Of a stretch of DNA of 64,000 nucleotides, positions 49,100 through 60,685 are shown piece by piece. The first letter of the stretch is position 1, and each line of letters starts with the position of its first letter. The stretch is from Protopterus annectens. Taxonomy: Eukaryota > Chordata > Ceratodontiformes > Protopteridae. Under the pieces are notes generated by a model that saw only the letters and a program-made list of their open reading frames with translations, was not told the origin of the DNA and did no database searches. The translations under genes and the position numbers were made by a program. The stretch lies in NCBI RefSeq assembly GCF_019279795.1, contig NC_056749.1, positions 572,090,057-572,154,056 of the forward strand. Direction: 5' to 3'.

Positions 49100-49386
49100 T
49101 TAAAAATAAAGTATTTTGGCTTTTCCTGGTTAGGGTTTGCCACAGTGGAACTCCAGTCTGCTAATGATTGGCAGTGGATTTTTATGGTGCCGAGTTGCCA
49201 GCCTGATGCCCAACCTTCAAAGAAGGCACACCCATTCATGCACGCACCTACCTGCATGTCTTTAGATGTCTCTCGACCTCGAGGAGGACATGCAGACTCC
49301 ACACAGAAGGCACTCCAGACGAGAATCGAATGGGAGAACCTCTTGTTGTGAGGTGACAACGCTAACCGCTGCACCACAGCAGCCCT
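49100..49386 (-). mobile_element. tRNA-derived SINE with RTE-like 3' end
   Basis: On the minus strand the head reads GCTGTGGTGCAGCGGTTAGC (box A region), then CACCTCACAACAAGAGGTT and ATTCGATTCTC (box B region). The body has CTGTGTGGAGTCTGCATGTC. The 3' end GTGGCAAACCCTAACCAGG, AAAAGCC parallels the RTE lineage-1 terminus. Same family as 26545-26802 and better preserved in the head. Confidence 0.85.
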
Positions 49387-50369
49387 GCCATTTAAGAATG
49401 TTGTTCTTATAAAAAATAAAAATAAATAAAAAAATAAAAAATGGCGGTGCCCTGTGTGGCAGCAGCTGCATCAGCTTGTCAAGGAAAAGTGTTTAATTTT
49501 TCTTCTTTTTCACTCAAAAATACAAGAAAACCTGGTGTTTTGGGGCTCTTAAACGAAAATACAGGAGTTTATTGTAGAGAGAAATTGATGAAAATCAAGA
49601 ATACTTCATCGCTATGCTGCTGAATTGATGTTCTATTGTCTGCTGGGTCTGTGGGGACTACTGCAGTCTCAGATCTCTATGGGTTAAGGATCTTAACCCT
49701 GAATGCTGCTAAGTGCCTGAAACATGAGATGGGAGGTTTTGGAACAGGCTGGATAAGTAAGAAAAGGAAGAGATGTGAAAGAACTAGAAAAAGATGTAGG
49801 GTGGATACTGCTGCTAAACTAAAGGCAAACCCTCACAGGTCTGCACTGCCCTCAATACTTCTTGACAACAAGATGGAGTACTTAAGGATGGAACTCTCTT
49901 CAAAGAACAAGGTGAGAGATGCTTGTTTAATTATTATTACTGAGACATGGCTACACAGCAATATCAGTGACAATGCAGTTAATTTAGAGAGTTTCACACT
50001 GTATTGTGCAGACAGAAACCAAGCACTGTGTCGAAAGGCTAGGGAGGAGGAGTCTGCATTTATGTTAATGACAGATGGTGCAGTAACTGTGTGGTCATTA
50101 TGTCTCACTGCTCTGAGAATCTGGAGTTTCTGTCTATAAAATGTAGACCATTTTACATTCCTAGAGAGCTAAATGGAATCTGCATAACAGTGGTGTATGT
50201 CCCGCCTACTGTTAACATAAATGAGGCACTCACAAAATTGTACCAGTCTACCTGTGACATGAAAAATAAACACCCTGAGTTTGCTCATGTGATAGCTGTT
50301 GATTTTAATCAGGTTGATCTAAAGTCAGAACTCCCCCATTACTACCAGCATGTAAACTTTCCAACAAGG

Positions 50370-50377
50370 GGTAGGAG
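50370..50377. repeat. Left 8-bp target-site duplication
   Basis: GGTAGGAG, identical to 55108-55115, where one copy belongs to the uninterrupted L2 codons for RGRST. Confidence 0.9.
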
Positions 50378-52290
50378 CATACCTCTCAACCTGGAAACAC
50401 CAAAAACCTGGACAAAGGCCCATGAAAAACAGGTACAAATCTGTACGCTGATTAACATAAAATTTGCATGCATAATTACATGACCCCATCCACTCCAATG
50501 GAATTGTGGGATACCAACTTTCAAACTCAAACTGAACAGACAGCCAAAATATGCCCTCCCCCAGACCTTGTAGTAAATGGTACTCTTTTTTTTAAATGTG
50601 CAGCAATGATGTTCACTGGGAAGGGAGAAGATGATGAACCGTAGGATTTTGTTTTTGGTGACTTGCAATATGTGGGTTTTGTGATAAAGTAGGGCATTTA
50701 CTGGTAGGTAATATTCTAATCTTAGCAAAAGAATTTTAATAGTTTACTCGACCCTCCAAAGGTCATTCTCTGTGACCTACTAATCAGTGGTATAGCTGGA
50801 GTTTGTGTCACCCGGGGCTGTCTGAATTTGCTGCCCTTACCCCCTCACAAAAAATCATGGTCAAATGGGGCCCCCCATACACAGCCCTCCCACCTGCAGC
50901 CATTCCAATGTTGCATTACTTGGCTATTTTGCTTTCACCTCATTTACTATAAACAGTAATGTGCATACTGCTTTACTTCTACAATGATTATTTGGATTTC
51001 ATTTAAAACTTTTATTTTTCATTTTATAGCACAAAAGCTGATATATATCTCAGATATGCTATACATACATACACACATATTCATACACACACATTCAGCA
51101 TGATCCACTTTCACTTTATTTTACATGCCTCAACCAAATGACTGAGTTGTTGAAATTAACAGTTTTGACTTGCTATGATTTTTATATTAATTTTAATTCT
51201 TATATACTGCTTCTATCTAGCAAGGTCCTACAGAAATAATCGGAAGCAATGATGAGCATATCCTGAGCTGTTCTTATAATGTAGATCAATTCCAATCGTT
51301 TATGTAGCACACTTGTAATTTTCAGAACTTTCAACAATTTTCTGCACATTAAATTTATTAACAAGAGGGCAATCTTGGCATATTTGAAATATTTTTTTCT
51401 ATTTCTGATTCCCCAGCAATCAGATTTCTCATTGGCTTATCCCTTGACTACTAATCCTGAAATATATGAAAGCAAGAAGTCAAACTAGGTTATAAACCAT
51501 ATTATTTTCACACCATTACTTTGCTCATATTGCCCTTTTAATGTTTGCTGTCAGTAAAAGAGACTTGTTGTACAGTCCAAGTCTGTATTAGGAAAAAATG
51601 CCAGAACTTAAGTGCCATTGGAATAAAATTGTTTTCTTAGAAAGGAAAGCATCTCTTTTAGGTAATTATCACAACAGTCAACTAATTGTGAGTCCGAATC
51701 AATCAGTCTCAATGTTATACAAGAAGAAACACGTGAGTCTGTTCATGAATTTTCCTTTTTAGTATTAAAAAAAAAAGAAATAGAGAATTATTACTGAGAA
51801 AAATTGCATTTAAATCATTCCATTATTACTCTTTCATTGTCACCCTTCCTCTGCTGCAGCCATGCACAGATTTATCATCTAACTTTTTTACATATACCAT
51901 TATGTTCTAAGACTTCTGATAAAAACTGCAGAAATATACAGTTTAACACATATCATTCTAAGTTTGTTTGAAACAGGCCAGACATGGCAGCTGTATCTTA
52001 AAAAACTCTAGTAAATTAATGTGGCAGCCAGTGAGAAGATATGGCTTACTTGAACAGACAATTATGATCTGACTGGATTTCCAATAAAAAGGAAATGATT
52101 CTCCAGCAGACATAGCGCAGCATCAACAAAAATATTTATCATAGTTCAAAGATCTAGCAGCTGAAACAACATTCATAAAATACCTTAAATAAACTGTTGA
52201 AAAAGTTTGTGAAATGACAATGAAACTAATGTGGAACAAACATAGCTTTGCAGTAGATAAAGGCATATATACATTTGTAAGCCTGCACAA

Positions 52291-52294
<4 letters not shown>

Positions 52295-52332
<38 letters not shown>
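52295..52332. repeat. (CA)n microsatellite
   Basis: A CA run at the left edge of the degenerate minisatellite inside the 4.73-kb insert. Confidence 0.95.
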
Positions 52333-52335
<3 letters not shown>

Positions 52336-52780
52336 CCTTACACACTTCTAATACTACGGATGCAGGAGCAATTCCTTACACACATCCCTCCTTTCATACT
52401 TCTAATAATACGGATACGCCAGCAGTTCCTTACACTTCTAATAATAGGGATATGGCAGTGCAACAGTTTCCCACGCTTCACTTCTAATATGGATAGGATA
52501 AGGCAGCAGTTCCTTACAACAACCAGCAACGTAGAAGTGTATGTAAAATAAGTAAAATAAACACAGACACACACACTTCTAATAATACAGCACCAACATT
52601 AACATTGGGACACACACAGGTCTAAACCAGATACCAATACAGCATCGGCAGCTCTACAACATCCTTACACTTCATTAATATGGGCAGCACTTCTAATAAT
52701 ACGGATATGGCTAATGGCAGCAGTTCCCTACACTTCTAATATATATAAGGCAGCAGTTCCTTACACTTCTATGTTGCTGG
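52333..52780. repeat. Degenerate minisatellite inside the TIR element
   Basis: ACTTCTAATAATACGGATAT and GGCAGCAGTTCCTTACA recur many times with indels. The same words return at 54040-54075 (TTCTAATAATACAGCAGCAA) and 54600-54700 (CAGCAGCTCCTTACA), with AATAAACACAGACACAC at 52556 and 54873. The element's interior thus has dispersed copies of one short unit. Confidence 0.75.
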
Positions 52781-54087
52781 TTGCTGGAGATATGTTGTGG
52801 GATTTGTGGTCTTAACTCTGTTAAATTCATCCACAATGTGTTGTACAAAAATACAAATCCCAGAATACAGTGCAGTTATACTTGTAAGATCACAAATTTT
52901 GCCTTTAGACTGGAAAGTTTTGGTGGAAATGACTTGTCGACAAAAGGGCAGGAAAGTATGCTGAAATATAATTTATTTAGTCTGTTAAAGAGTGCATGTG
53001 CTACAAAAGAGATAAAAGTGGACGGTATTTTTAAAGTCAGTATAGGGCATGGAAAATGATGACTTATACCTGAAATTCCGCTTTAATGGAAGGTTTGCTC
53101 ATATTCTAGGGGCATACTTAAGATGTATGAAGTTTAATGACTCCAACATGGAGCATTGAAATTGTCATAGCCTGAATTTGGCAGTTTTAGAGTTAAAATA
53201 CTTGGTAATCAGTCTTGGTGTTTCTGGCAGTAGATGTGAGGAGACGTGTGTCGGAAAGTAACTTTTTTTTCTTTCTTTTCTGGTTTCTGGTACAGAATGT
53301 TTGTTTATTTTGCTGATGCAGATGTTTTTTTATAAGTAGTCTTTTGATAGCACTGAGGCTAGTGGAAACTTCAGAGATTATTGGTGTGACTCTGCATAGA
53401 AATAAGATAGAGGATATGGAGTTCTAGAATTGCATTTAGAAATTGCACTGGCTTTTCCTTAAATTTGCAGCCCGCATGGCCCAAACTAGGATTGCCTCCT
53501 TTTCAAATGCCCAAAGTGGCACACTTTTTGTAGAAACATGAGATTCAGTGGCTCAGAAGTTTGGCTCTAATTTAAAACATAATTTTTGTTGTACTTCAGG
53601 GTTGGTATGGAATTGTGGGCACTTGTAGAAGCCAAAACAGATGTTGCTGGCACGACTGTAGATTTTTGATGAGGTAGTTCACATCTGTTAAAGAAAACCT
53701 TAGAAGAAGAGAATGGAGCTAAACACCGTGATGTATCCTATGACTGATCGTGTATAAATTTTTCTGTTTGTATAACCGAGCATGGAGTGAGGTGATTCAC
53801 GGACTATGGGTGTAGCTAAATTAATTGCATAGAATGATTAGAAATGCCGAATTTTAGAAGTGTGAGAAAGCAAACTTATGGGCTTTGCTTGATATTATAA
53901 CTTAAGAAATGTGAGTGCAAGGCATATAAGAAATGTTCTTTTGTACATCTTGAACAAGGCTTTTCTAGCCTATCTGATGTTACTGTGTGCGGTGTTTGAT
54001 CAACTTTTTTAACATGCTGTAAGTAAAATAAGCACAGACGCACACACTTCTTCTAATAATACAGCAGCAACATTAACACATTTGGGG

Positions 54088-54180
54088 GCAGGGTTGCCAG
54101 ATGTCCCTATTTGGGCGGGACTGTCCCAAGATCAGCAGCCTGATCTCGAGTCCTGTCCTGCCGGTTTAAATCCTGGCCAG
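54088..54180. mobile_element. hAT-like MITE end fragment
   Basis: AGGGTTGCCAGATGTCCC then TATTTGGGCGGGACTGTCCC is a terminus style I recognise from small hAT-type elements. The other end was not found. Related GGTTGCCACC-type starts occur at 19820, 53489 and 59465. Confidence 0.35.
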
Positions 54181-54231
54181 CCTCCGCTTTTGTTTGTTTT
54201 TTTTTTTTTTTTTGATTGTCCTGTATACCTG

Positions 54232-54332
54232 GCATACGGGCCAATCAAAAATTGCTAAACATCGAGCTTCTTGTGTTCCGCATTAAACACGAGAAGCTCT
54301 GTGTTTAGCGATTTTTGATTGGCCCATATGCC
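54232..54332. repeat. ~100-bp hairpin
   Basis: GGCATACGGGCCAATCAAAA on the left pairs with TTTTGATTGGCCCATATGCC on the right. Inside, GCTAAACA pairs with TGTTTAGC and AGCTTCT with AGAAGCT. Parts of the arm are repeated once more up to 54480 (GCTAAACACGGAGCT, then GAGAAGCTCCATGTTTAG). Confidence 0.8.
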
Positions 54333-55107
54333 GGTATACGGGGCAATAAAAATCGCTAAACACGGAGCTACTTGTGTTGAATGCGGAACTGCAATGCATT
54401 AAACATGAGAAGCTCCATGTTTAGTGCAGAGCTACTGAGTGAGCTCAGTTCTTTAATGTGGAACTCTGTTCCGCATTAAAGACTTTGGTGTTCACTTGCC
54501 GAAGACCTTTTTTTTTTTTTTTTTTTTTTTTTTGGTCTTCACTTGCCTTTTGTCCCTACCTGGGGAGCTGGAAATCTGTAAAATGAACCAAATACTAATA
54601 CAGCATCGACTCAACAGCAACTGCAACTCTAAAACAGCCTCCTTACACATATCAGCATGGCAGCAGCTCCTTACATTTCTAATATTGCAACGGCAGCAAC
54701 ATTATCAAACTTAAATTACTTTCTTCAAAAATCGTCACAACTGGAAACGAGCAACCCAGTTTTTGCTTGCCTGTTTGGATTTCTTAACTTACTTGCATTG
54801 GGGAAGGAAGCACTTTCTAATACGGCAACATTACAAACCACATTGCTGGTTGCTGTACTGTACATAATGTAAAATAAACACAGACACACACCCCCTCCAG
54901 CCCTAAGCTGAATTCTGACAGGCTAGCAGTCTGATTATGATGCTGATGTCATCGTGTGCGCCCCTGCACGTGATGGAATCAGAAAAATTTGAAAAACAAC
55001 CCAGGAAATTCAGAAATTAAAGGAGCCACTCAGACATTTGTGGCACCCCATGATTTTGACCCTCAAAATGGTGAATACCGAGGAATTCGGTATGGTTGAG
55101 AGGTATG

Positions 55108-55115
55108 GGTAGGAG
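55108..55115. repeat. Right 8-bp target-site duplication
   Basis: GGTAGGAG, the second copy flanking the 4.73-kb element. The L2 frame continues directly after it. Confidence 0.9.
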
Positions 55116-57637
55116 TACCTTGGATAAAGTGTACACCAATATAAATCAAGCCTACAAAGCAGTGTGGCATCCACACCTCAATGGCTCAGATAATTTTTTT
55201 ATCATGCTGATGTCTGCTTATAAACCTCCTCTGGTAAGGGAGAAACCCACAGTGAAACAGATCAAGATTTGGCCCGAGGGAGCATTATCAGCTCTCCAGG
55301 ATTGTTCTGAGTGTACTAACTGGAGGATTTTCAAGGAGGCAGCCACAACAGACCAGCACATCGACCTAGATGAAAACACTGAAGCAGTGATGGCTTACAT
55401 CATAAAGTGCATCGATGATGTCACAGAGATCAGAAGCATTATCACAAGAGCTAACCAAAAGCCACAGCTTACAATTAAGGTCTATAATCTTCTGAAGGCA
55501 CAACATTTAGCATTCAGGGCAAATGACAGGGAAGCCTTAAGAGTGGCAAGGGCAAACCTAAAGAAAGGCATAAAAATAGGCTAAAAGGGAATATGGGAGG
55601 AAGGTACTAAACCACTTTGAGGATACAAGGGAAAGCAAACAGTTGTGGCAGGGTATATGACAAATTACTGACTGTAAAAGGAGAGCTGCACAATGTGACG
55701 ATACCACTGACTTCCTACACAGCCTGAATACATTTTTGGAAGAGTTGGGGAGAGGAACACCACAACTGTGCAAAGGTTACACACAGAGCAGTATGATGTA
55801 GTACTCAGCCTTAGCCCAATGGAAGTAAAAAGTGTACTACAGCAAGTCAATCCCAGAAAGGCAGCTGGTCCAGATAATATCTTGGGTAAGGTGTTAAAGA
55901 GCTGTGCAGACCAACTATGTAAAGTACTCACGGATATATTTAACACCTCACTTGGCCTAGCAAAGTTCCCTTCTTGTTACAAAGTAATGAATATCATCCT
56001 TCTATCCTAAAAAAGTCTCACTCTCCAGTTTGAATGACTTTAGGCCTGTTGCACTAACATCCACAGTTATGACATGTTTTGAGAAGCTAGTCAAGAAATA
56101 CCTGTCTGCGGAACTATCATCAACTTTTGATCCACTGCAATTTGCCTGCAGAGAAAACAGATCCACGGCTGATGCAATAGTGGTCACATTGCATCTTGCT
56201 CTTGTGCATCTGGAGAGCAAGGATAGCTATGTGAGAATGTTATTCATCAACTATAGCTCAGTGTTTAACATAGTTGTCCCTATGCAATTGATCAATAAGC
56301 TAGTATATATGGGCATCAGCAAATATCTTTGCAACTGGATCCTGGACATTTTGATTAATGGTTCACAGAAGGTTTGTGTGAGCAAGAATACATCTAGGAG
56401 CATAACACTCAACACAGGTGCTCCTTGGGGTTGCGTTCTCAGCCTCCTATTGTTTACTGTCCTTACCCATGCCTGCACAACAAACTTTAGTACAAATGAT
56501 ATCATTAAATTTGCTGATGACACCACAGTCTTGGGTCTCATCAGGAGAGAGGACGAGAGTGCATACAGAGAAGAAGTTAACACACTGATTGCCTGGTGTG
56601 CAAGAAACAACCTGAACCTGAATGTAAGTAAAACAAAAGACATCATCATAGACTACAGGAAGAGGCATTCACCCCACACACCTCTCATCATCAATGGTGA
56701 GACAGGGGAAAGGGTATGCAGTACCAAATTCTTTGGAGTTCATATCTCTGATGATCTCTCTTGTTCGGGGAACACCTGCCACATAGTAAAAAAAGCACAC
56801 CAACGTCACCACTTTCTGAGAAGACTCAAAAAGGTGAAACTACTATTGTCAAAACTTTTCACCTTCTACAGAGCAGTAATTGAAATCTTCCTAACATTCA
56901 GTTTTTCGGCATGGTATGGGAGCTGTTTGGTCGCAGATAAGAAATCCCTGTAGAGAGTGGTGATCGTTGCCTAGAGGATAACTGGCAATAGTCTGCCCAC
57001 GATCCAGGATCTTCATACATCAAGGAGCCTAAAGAGAGCCACCAAAATACTAAATGACTCAACTTATCCTGCAGTCTGTCTTCAGGTAAAAGATACCGCA
57101 GTATTCGATGCAGGACAACTAGATTCAAAGACAGTTTTTTTATCTGAAGGTGATCAGACTTCTTAACTCCAACATTAGGTCTGATCATTGACAGGTCAGG
57201 ATGTTGGGACTTTCCATTCACTATGAGATATTATTTTATCTATTATTTATTAAGCCCAGCTAACCATTATAATTTATATTACTAACCCAGGTGCAATATT
57301 TTTTTCTTTAGCTGTTACTGCTATGCGCATGTTCACCCATAATGTGGTACATGGTTCACGTGCAATAGTATTACTGGAACTTTGCTGCTAGAGGTATGTT
57401 TTTAGTATCTTACAAGTGTGTGTTTCTAGGAATATATGTAGCTATATACTTAAATATAAAGTTGATTTAAAAGATGGTGGTAGTATTATTATATGTTGTT
57501 TTAAATTATGTCTTTCTTTGATTGTGGTTTCTTTTTTTTTTGTCTGTTCCGTGATGAGCTGATTGCACAGAATCTTATTTAATCTACACTTGTGTAGATA
57601 TAAATGACAATAAAGTTACTTCTGACTTTTTGACTTG

Positions 57638-58134
57638 ACTGTCATCACCCAGTACTCCGAGTTTTATGAAATAATGCTTCCTCATTTGTCTTCTGGTCTG
57701 TGTACATTGTAACTTAAGACTGTGTCTTTTTGCTGACATGCTTCTGCCTTTTTTTGAAAGTTAGCACCAGATTAAACCCTATGGATTCACTGAAGGTATA
57801 TAGATGTCTATATCACTCCCATCTTCTGACTTCATTCTTTCAGACCATTCATTTGTCATGATAAGGCTGTTGATGAAAACTGTGCAAGATGTTGCCTTTA
57901 CTAAACTGTCTCCATATTCTCTGCCATTTACTTGATCCAACAGTACAAGATCAGAAGATATAAATTAATAATGAAGTGTCCCTTACTGCAAAGTGGATGT
58001 CTCAGCTCTGTATACTAATGGATTGTGTCAACTCGAGCATTTAGTCAAGCACCTTTGGCATACAGTCATAATTATATATGTGTTCATGCAGAATATTTTG
58101 TCTGACTGGCAAAAGTGTGATGGCTTTATCGCTA
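57638..58134. other. No recognisable feature
   Basis: Sequence between the L2 tail and the next RTE copy, without recognised motifs. Confidence 0.45.
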
Positions 58135-59192
58135 AAAGGTCCGAAAGAAAGGTGATCTGGCAGTACTGTGGTGGTTCAAAGTCCCAGAAACATTGGTAGA
58201 ATTAGTGCAGGCTATGTACAAGGACCCAATGACTCAAGTACGAACATTGTTCGGCCTCACAGAGGGGCTCCCAGTGGAAGTGGGTGTACACAACAGTTCA
58301 GCTCTGAGCTCACTGCTGTTCATACTGGTGATAGAGTACATTAGCAAACAGGTTGGAGGGGACAGATCAATAAAGTTACTGTATGCAGACAATGTGGCAT
58401 TACAGGCAGACTCTGAGCAAGAACTCCAGCAAAGTACAGAGCAATGGAATGCAAAACTGAAGGCACATGGGATAACACTAAGCAGAGATAAGACAGTGGT
58501 AATGGCAACAAACTGGAGAAATCAGAAGAAGCTGAGAACTGAGATAGAAGGGAAGATAGTGGAACAGGTAAATAGCTTCAAGTATCTGGGAGGGGTAGTT
58601 GAGGAGAAAGGAAGTCTGAATGAAGAGGTCAAAGCTAGAATCAGAGGGGCTGCAGCCTAATGGCATAGAGTCTCAGGTGTAGGCTATGACAGAAGAATGC
58701 CAAAGAAGCTGAAAAGTAAGGTGTGCAAGACAGTGGTGCAGTCAGTACTACTGTATGGTACAGAAACCTGGGCAGTAAAGGCAGAGCAGATGAAGAAGCT
58801 AGAGGCGATGGAAATGAAGTGTCTGAGAAGGGTGATAGGATGCACACTGTGGGACAGAAGAAGAAATGAGGACATAAGAGCAGAAGCTAAAGTAGCTCCA
58901 ATTGCAGAAAAGATCAAAGAAAACAGATTACAGTGGTACAGACACATGTGCAGAAAAGCAGAAGACAATGTTGTGAAGAAGATTTGGGACAAACAGGAAG
59001 AAAGTAAGAGGAAATGAGGACATCCAGCAAAGAGGTGGATGGATTGTGTGAAAGAAGATCTGTGACAGTCAGCCATGAGTATTGAAGAAGGCAGGAATGT
59101 GGCACTGAATCAAGAGAGATGGTGACAGTTAAAACGATACCCCAACCCCATGTAGAAAATGGGAAAAAGGGGGCTGATGATGATGATGATGA
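58135..59192 (+). mobile_element. RTE-type LINE, lineage 2, 5'-truncated
   Basis: Begins within the reverse transcriptase (FKVPETLVELVQAMYKD near 58178) and ends in a (GAT)n run at 59174-59192 after ACCCCATGTAGAAAATGGG. It shares the whole C-terminal half with 4163-7160 and 46205-47256 and is the best preserved of the three. Confidence 0.88.
58160..59065 (+). pseudogene. RTE lineage-2 reverse transcriptase, C-terminal half
   Basis: VEVGVHNSSALSSLLFILV replaces the usual VHQGSALSPLLF. The catalytic block reads LLYADNVALQADSEQEL: the second Asp of YADD is Asn, which should abolish polymerase activity. Then VNSFKYLGGVVEEKGSLNEE, a stop at 58659, SVLLYGTETWAVKAEQMKKL, GCTLWDRRRNEDIRAEAKV and RLQWYRHMCRKAED. 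A stop near 59018 and further decay end the frame. Confidence 0.88.
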
Positions 59193-59461
59193 TATAGTGT
59201 TGCCCTTTCTCCATTTGTCTGAATGTGGAGTTGATCTATATAAATTTGTGGGGGGGGGTCTCCACCCATGAGGGGAATGCAGGGAGGGGGCTTGTTCCAT
59301 GAAAACAAAGTTTAAAGTTATGTTTGATGAGGTGGCTTTCTGCGATTCCTTTTGCTGTTATGTCCTTCAGGGGAAAAAAAACGTTGTCAAATAATTTATA
59401 TATCAATTAATATAGTCACACAAGCAGGACGTTTTCATTGTCTTCCCACCTAATTCAGTAA

Positions 59462-59804
59462 CTAGGGTTGCCACCTTTTGTTGTGGCTAAAACCAGAGTA
59501 AGGCCACACCCCTAGCATCACTAGTATCCACGCCCACTCCCGCCCACACCCTGCCAATTTTGTGACATCACTGTGACATTGGGCGGGGGATGCCCTCTTT
59601 TTTCCATTCCTAATGTCTGCTTTCAGCTGATTTATTATGCTTTTCTGTAAAAAAGCATAGTAAATCAGCCGAATTACAAACTCCGATAGTCTGTTTCTTT
59701 TTTTGAAACAGAATACTGGAGTTTGTACAGTGTTTTTTGGACTACTGGAGAATCAATTTGATTTCTGGATAGTCTGGAAAAAACAGAGGGGTGACAATCC
59801 CTAG
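59462..59804. mobile_element. hAT-like MITE candidate
   Basis: The left end CTAGGGTTGCCACC and the reversed right end CTAGGGATTGTCACC form an imperfect inverted repeat. A small hairpin lies inside near 59620-59670 (GCTGATTTA/TAAATCAGC). No ORF. The 8-bp flanks do not match, so the target duplication is not confirmed. Confidence 0.45.
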
Positions 59805-59989
59805 CAGATTGTGCCCATAATAGAATGAATGTTCAACTACAGAGTAGTTGCTAATCTGCTGCAGTTCTATGTAGTAGTGAATGTAAATGCTAGTGTTTAG
59901 GAGATTTCTTTCTTGCTTCCCTTTATAATAATAAATGTATATACTCATATCAGAGGTAACCTCCGATTTCTGTAGCTGTATTTATGGAA

Positions 59990-60150
59990 GCAGGACAGTT
60001 CGACCCCGGATGATTCAACCCTTCATGGGTTGCCCCCGGACGGTTCGACCCCAATGCATTTGTATACAATTTCATGTATTAATTTATATTTATTGTCCAT
60101 GGGAGTACTTAGTGGACAGTTTGACCACAGACTATTTGACCTCAAATATA
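59990..60150. mobile_element. MITE-like element with repeated GGACAGTTCGACC motifs
   Basis: GGACAGTTCGACC at about 59994, GGATGATTCAACC, GGACGGTTCGACCCC at about 60038, and GGACAGTTTGACC with GACTATTTGACC at about 60114-60141 are variants of one 13-bp word in direct order. Multiple subterminal copies of one word are a feature of some DNA transposon ends. Limits are approximate. Confidence 0.35.
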
Positions 60151-60685
60151 TTTTAATAAATACATTTTCATTCATTTATTATTTTATCAATTATACAATA
60201 AATAAGTCTGAATTTGCAGTTATAGGATGTTCTTTTGTCACATGTCCAAAATTTTATTGTCTGATCATGGTTGTATTTTGCAAAGCAGTATAGATATCCA
60301 TTATAACTTATTTTTGTCTCAATTTCTTTTGAGATAATTTTCTATCTCTTTATAGGTTCATAGGTAAGTACTAGGCTATCTGCACAAGGGCATTTATAAG
60401 CCTACCCAGAATGAGTTGGCTTTCGCCACCCCCTTAGATTAGTTCCCTGTGCCTCTGTCCAGCAGAGCCATTAGTTCCCTGCGCCACAGGCCAGCAGAGC
60501 CACTGCAGTGATCCCAGGGGTAAATTTTCTGTTTCCCATCCACCCGTCAAGGTTTTTATTAGAGTGTTAGTGAGGGGCTCTGCCTGATGTATATTGGCAT
60601 TCTGTTCCAAAGCATGGGGAGTCTCTGGGACAGGAATCTATCCCTCCAGCATGTCCTATTTATCGTTGTGGTGAGGTTTATATCT

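Larger units (their letters stand above)
50378..55107. mobile_element. 4.73-kb terminal-inverted-repeat DNA element without a recognisable transposase
   Basis: It begins CATACCTCTCAACC and ends GGTTGAGAGGTATG, a 14-bp perfect inverted repeat, with an 8-bp target duplication. Excising it and one duplication rejoins L2 codons exactly. An 8-bp duplication is typical of hAT-type elements; the termini are not ones I can name. No long ORF: the largest frames (up to about 92 codons) lack motifs. Contents include a (CA)n tract, a degenerate minisatellite (52333-52780), hAT-like sequence at 50787 and 54088, and hairpins at 54232-54480. It could be a large non-autonomous element or a decayed nest. Confidence 0.85.
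49640..56953 (+). pseudogene. L2 ORF2 (endonuclease, reverse transcriptase), interrupted
   Basis: Endonuclease: DNKMEYLRMELSSK, IIITETWLHSNISDNAVN, SENLEFLSIKCRPFYIPREL, and VIAVDFNQVDLKSELPHYYQ, where GDFN is usual. FPTRG at 50367 meets the insert, and RSTLDKVYTNINQAYKAV continues from 55113. Reverse transcriptase: VNPRKAAGPDNILGKVLKSC; FRPVALTSTVMTCFEKLVKK; CRENRSTADAIVV; and the first catalytic block LFINYSSVFN, where IDYSSAFN is normal, so the Asp is now Asn. KFADDTTVLG is intact. C-terminal FSAWYGSC follows. Frameshifts near 50100 and 55582-56010. Confidence 0.87.
49440..57637 (+). mobile_element. L2-type LINE, near full length, split by a 4.73-kb insert
   Basis: The 5' region starts about 49440; ORF2 is at 49640-50377 and resumes at 55108-56953. 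The 3' end is near 57637 with TGACAATAAAGTTACTTCTG, a typical L2 tail. Without the insert it is about 3.5 kb. The ORF2 style (RENRSTADAI, KFADDTTVLGLI) is that of the fish L2/Maui group. Confidence 0.87.
59193..60345. other. Region with MITE-like pieces
   Basis: No gene. It holds the elements listed at 59462-59804 and 59990-60150, and a run of nine G at about 59251. Confidence 0.5.

Noticed and set aside
51000-52250. A hidden transposase in the 4.73-kb element
   Set aside because: All six frames are densely stopped and no catalytic motif could be recognised.
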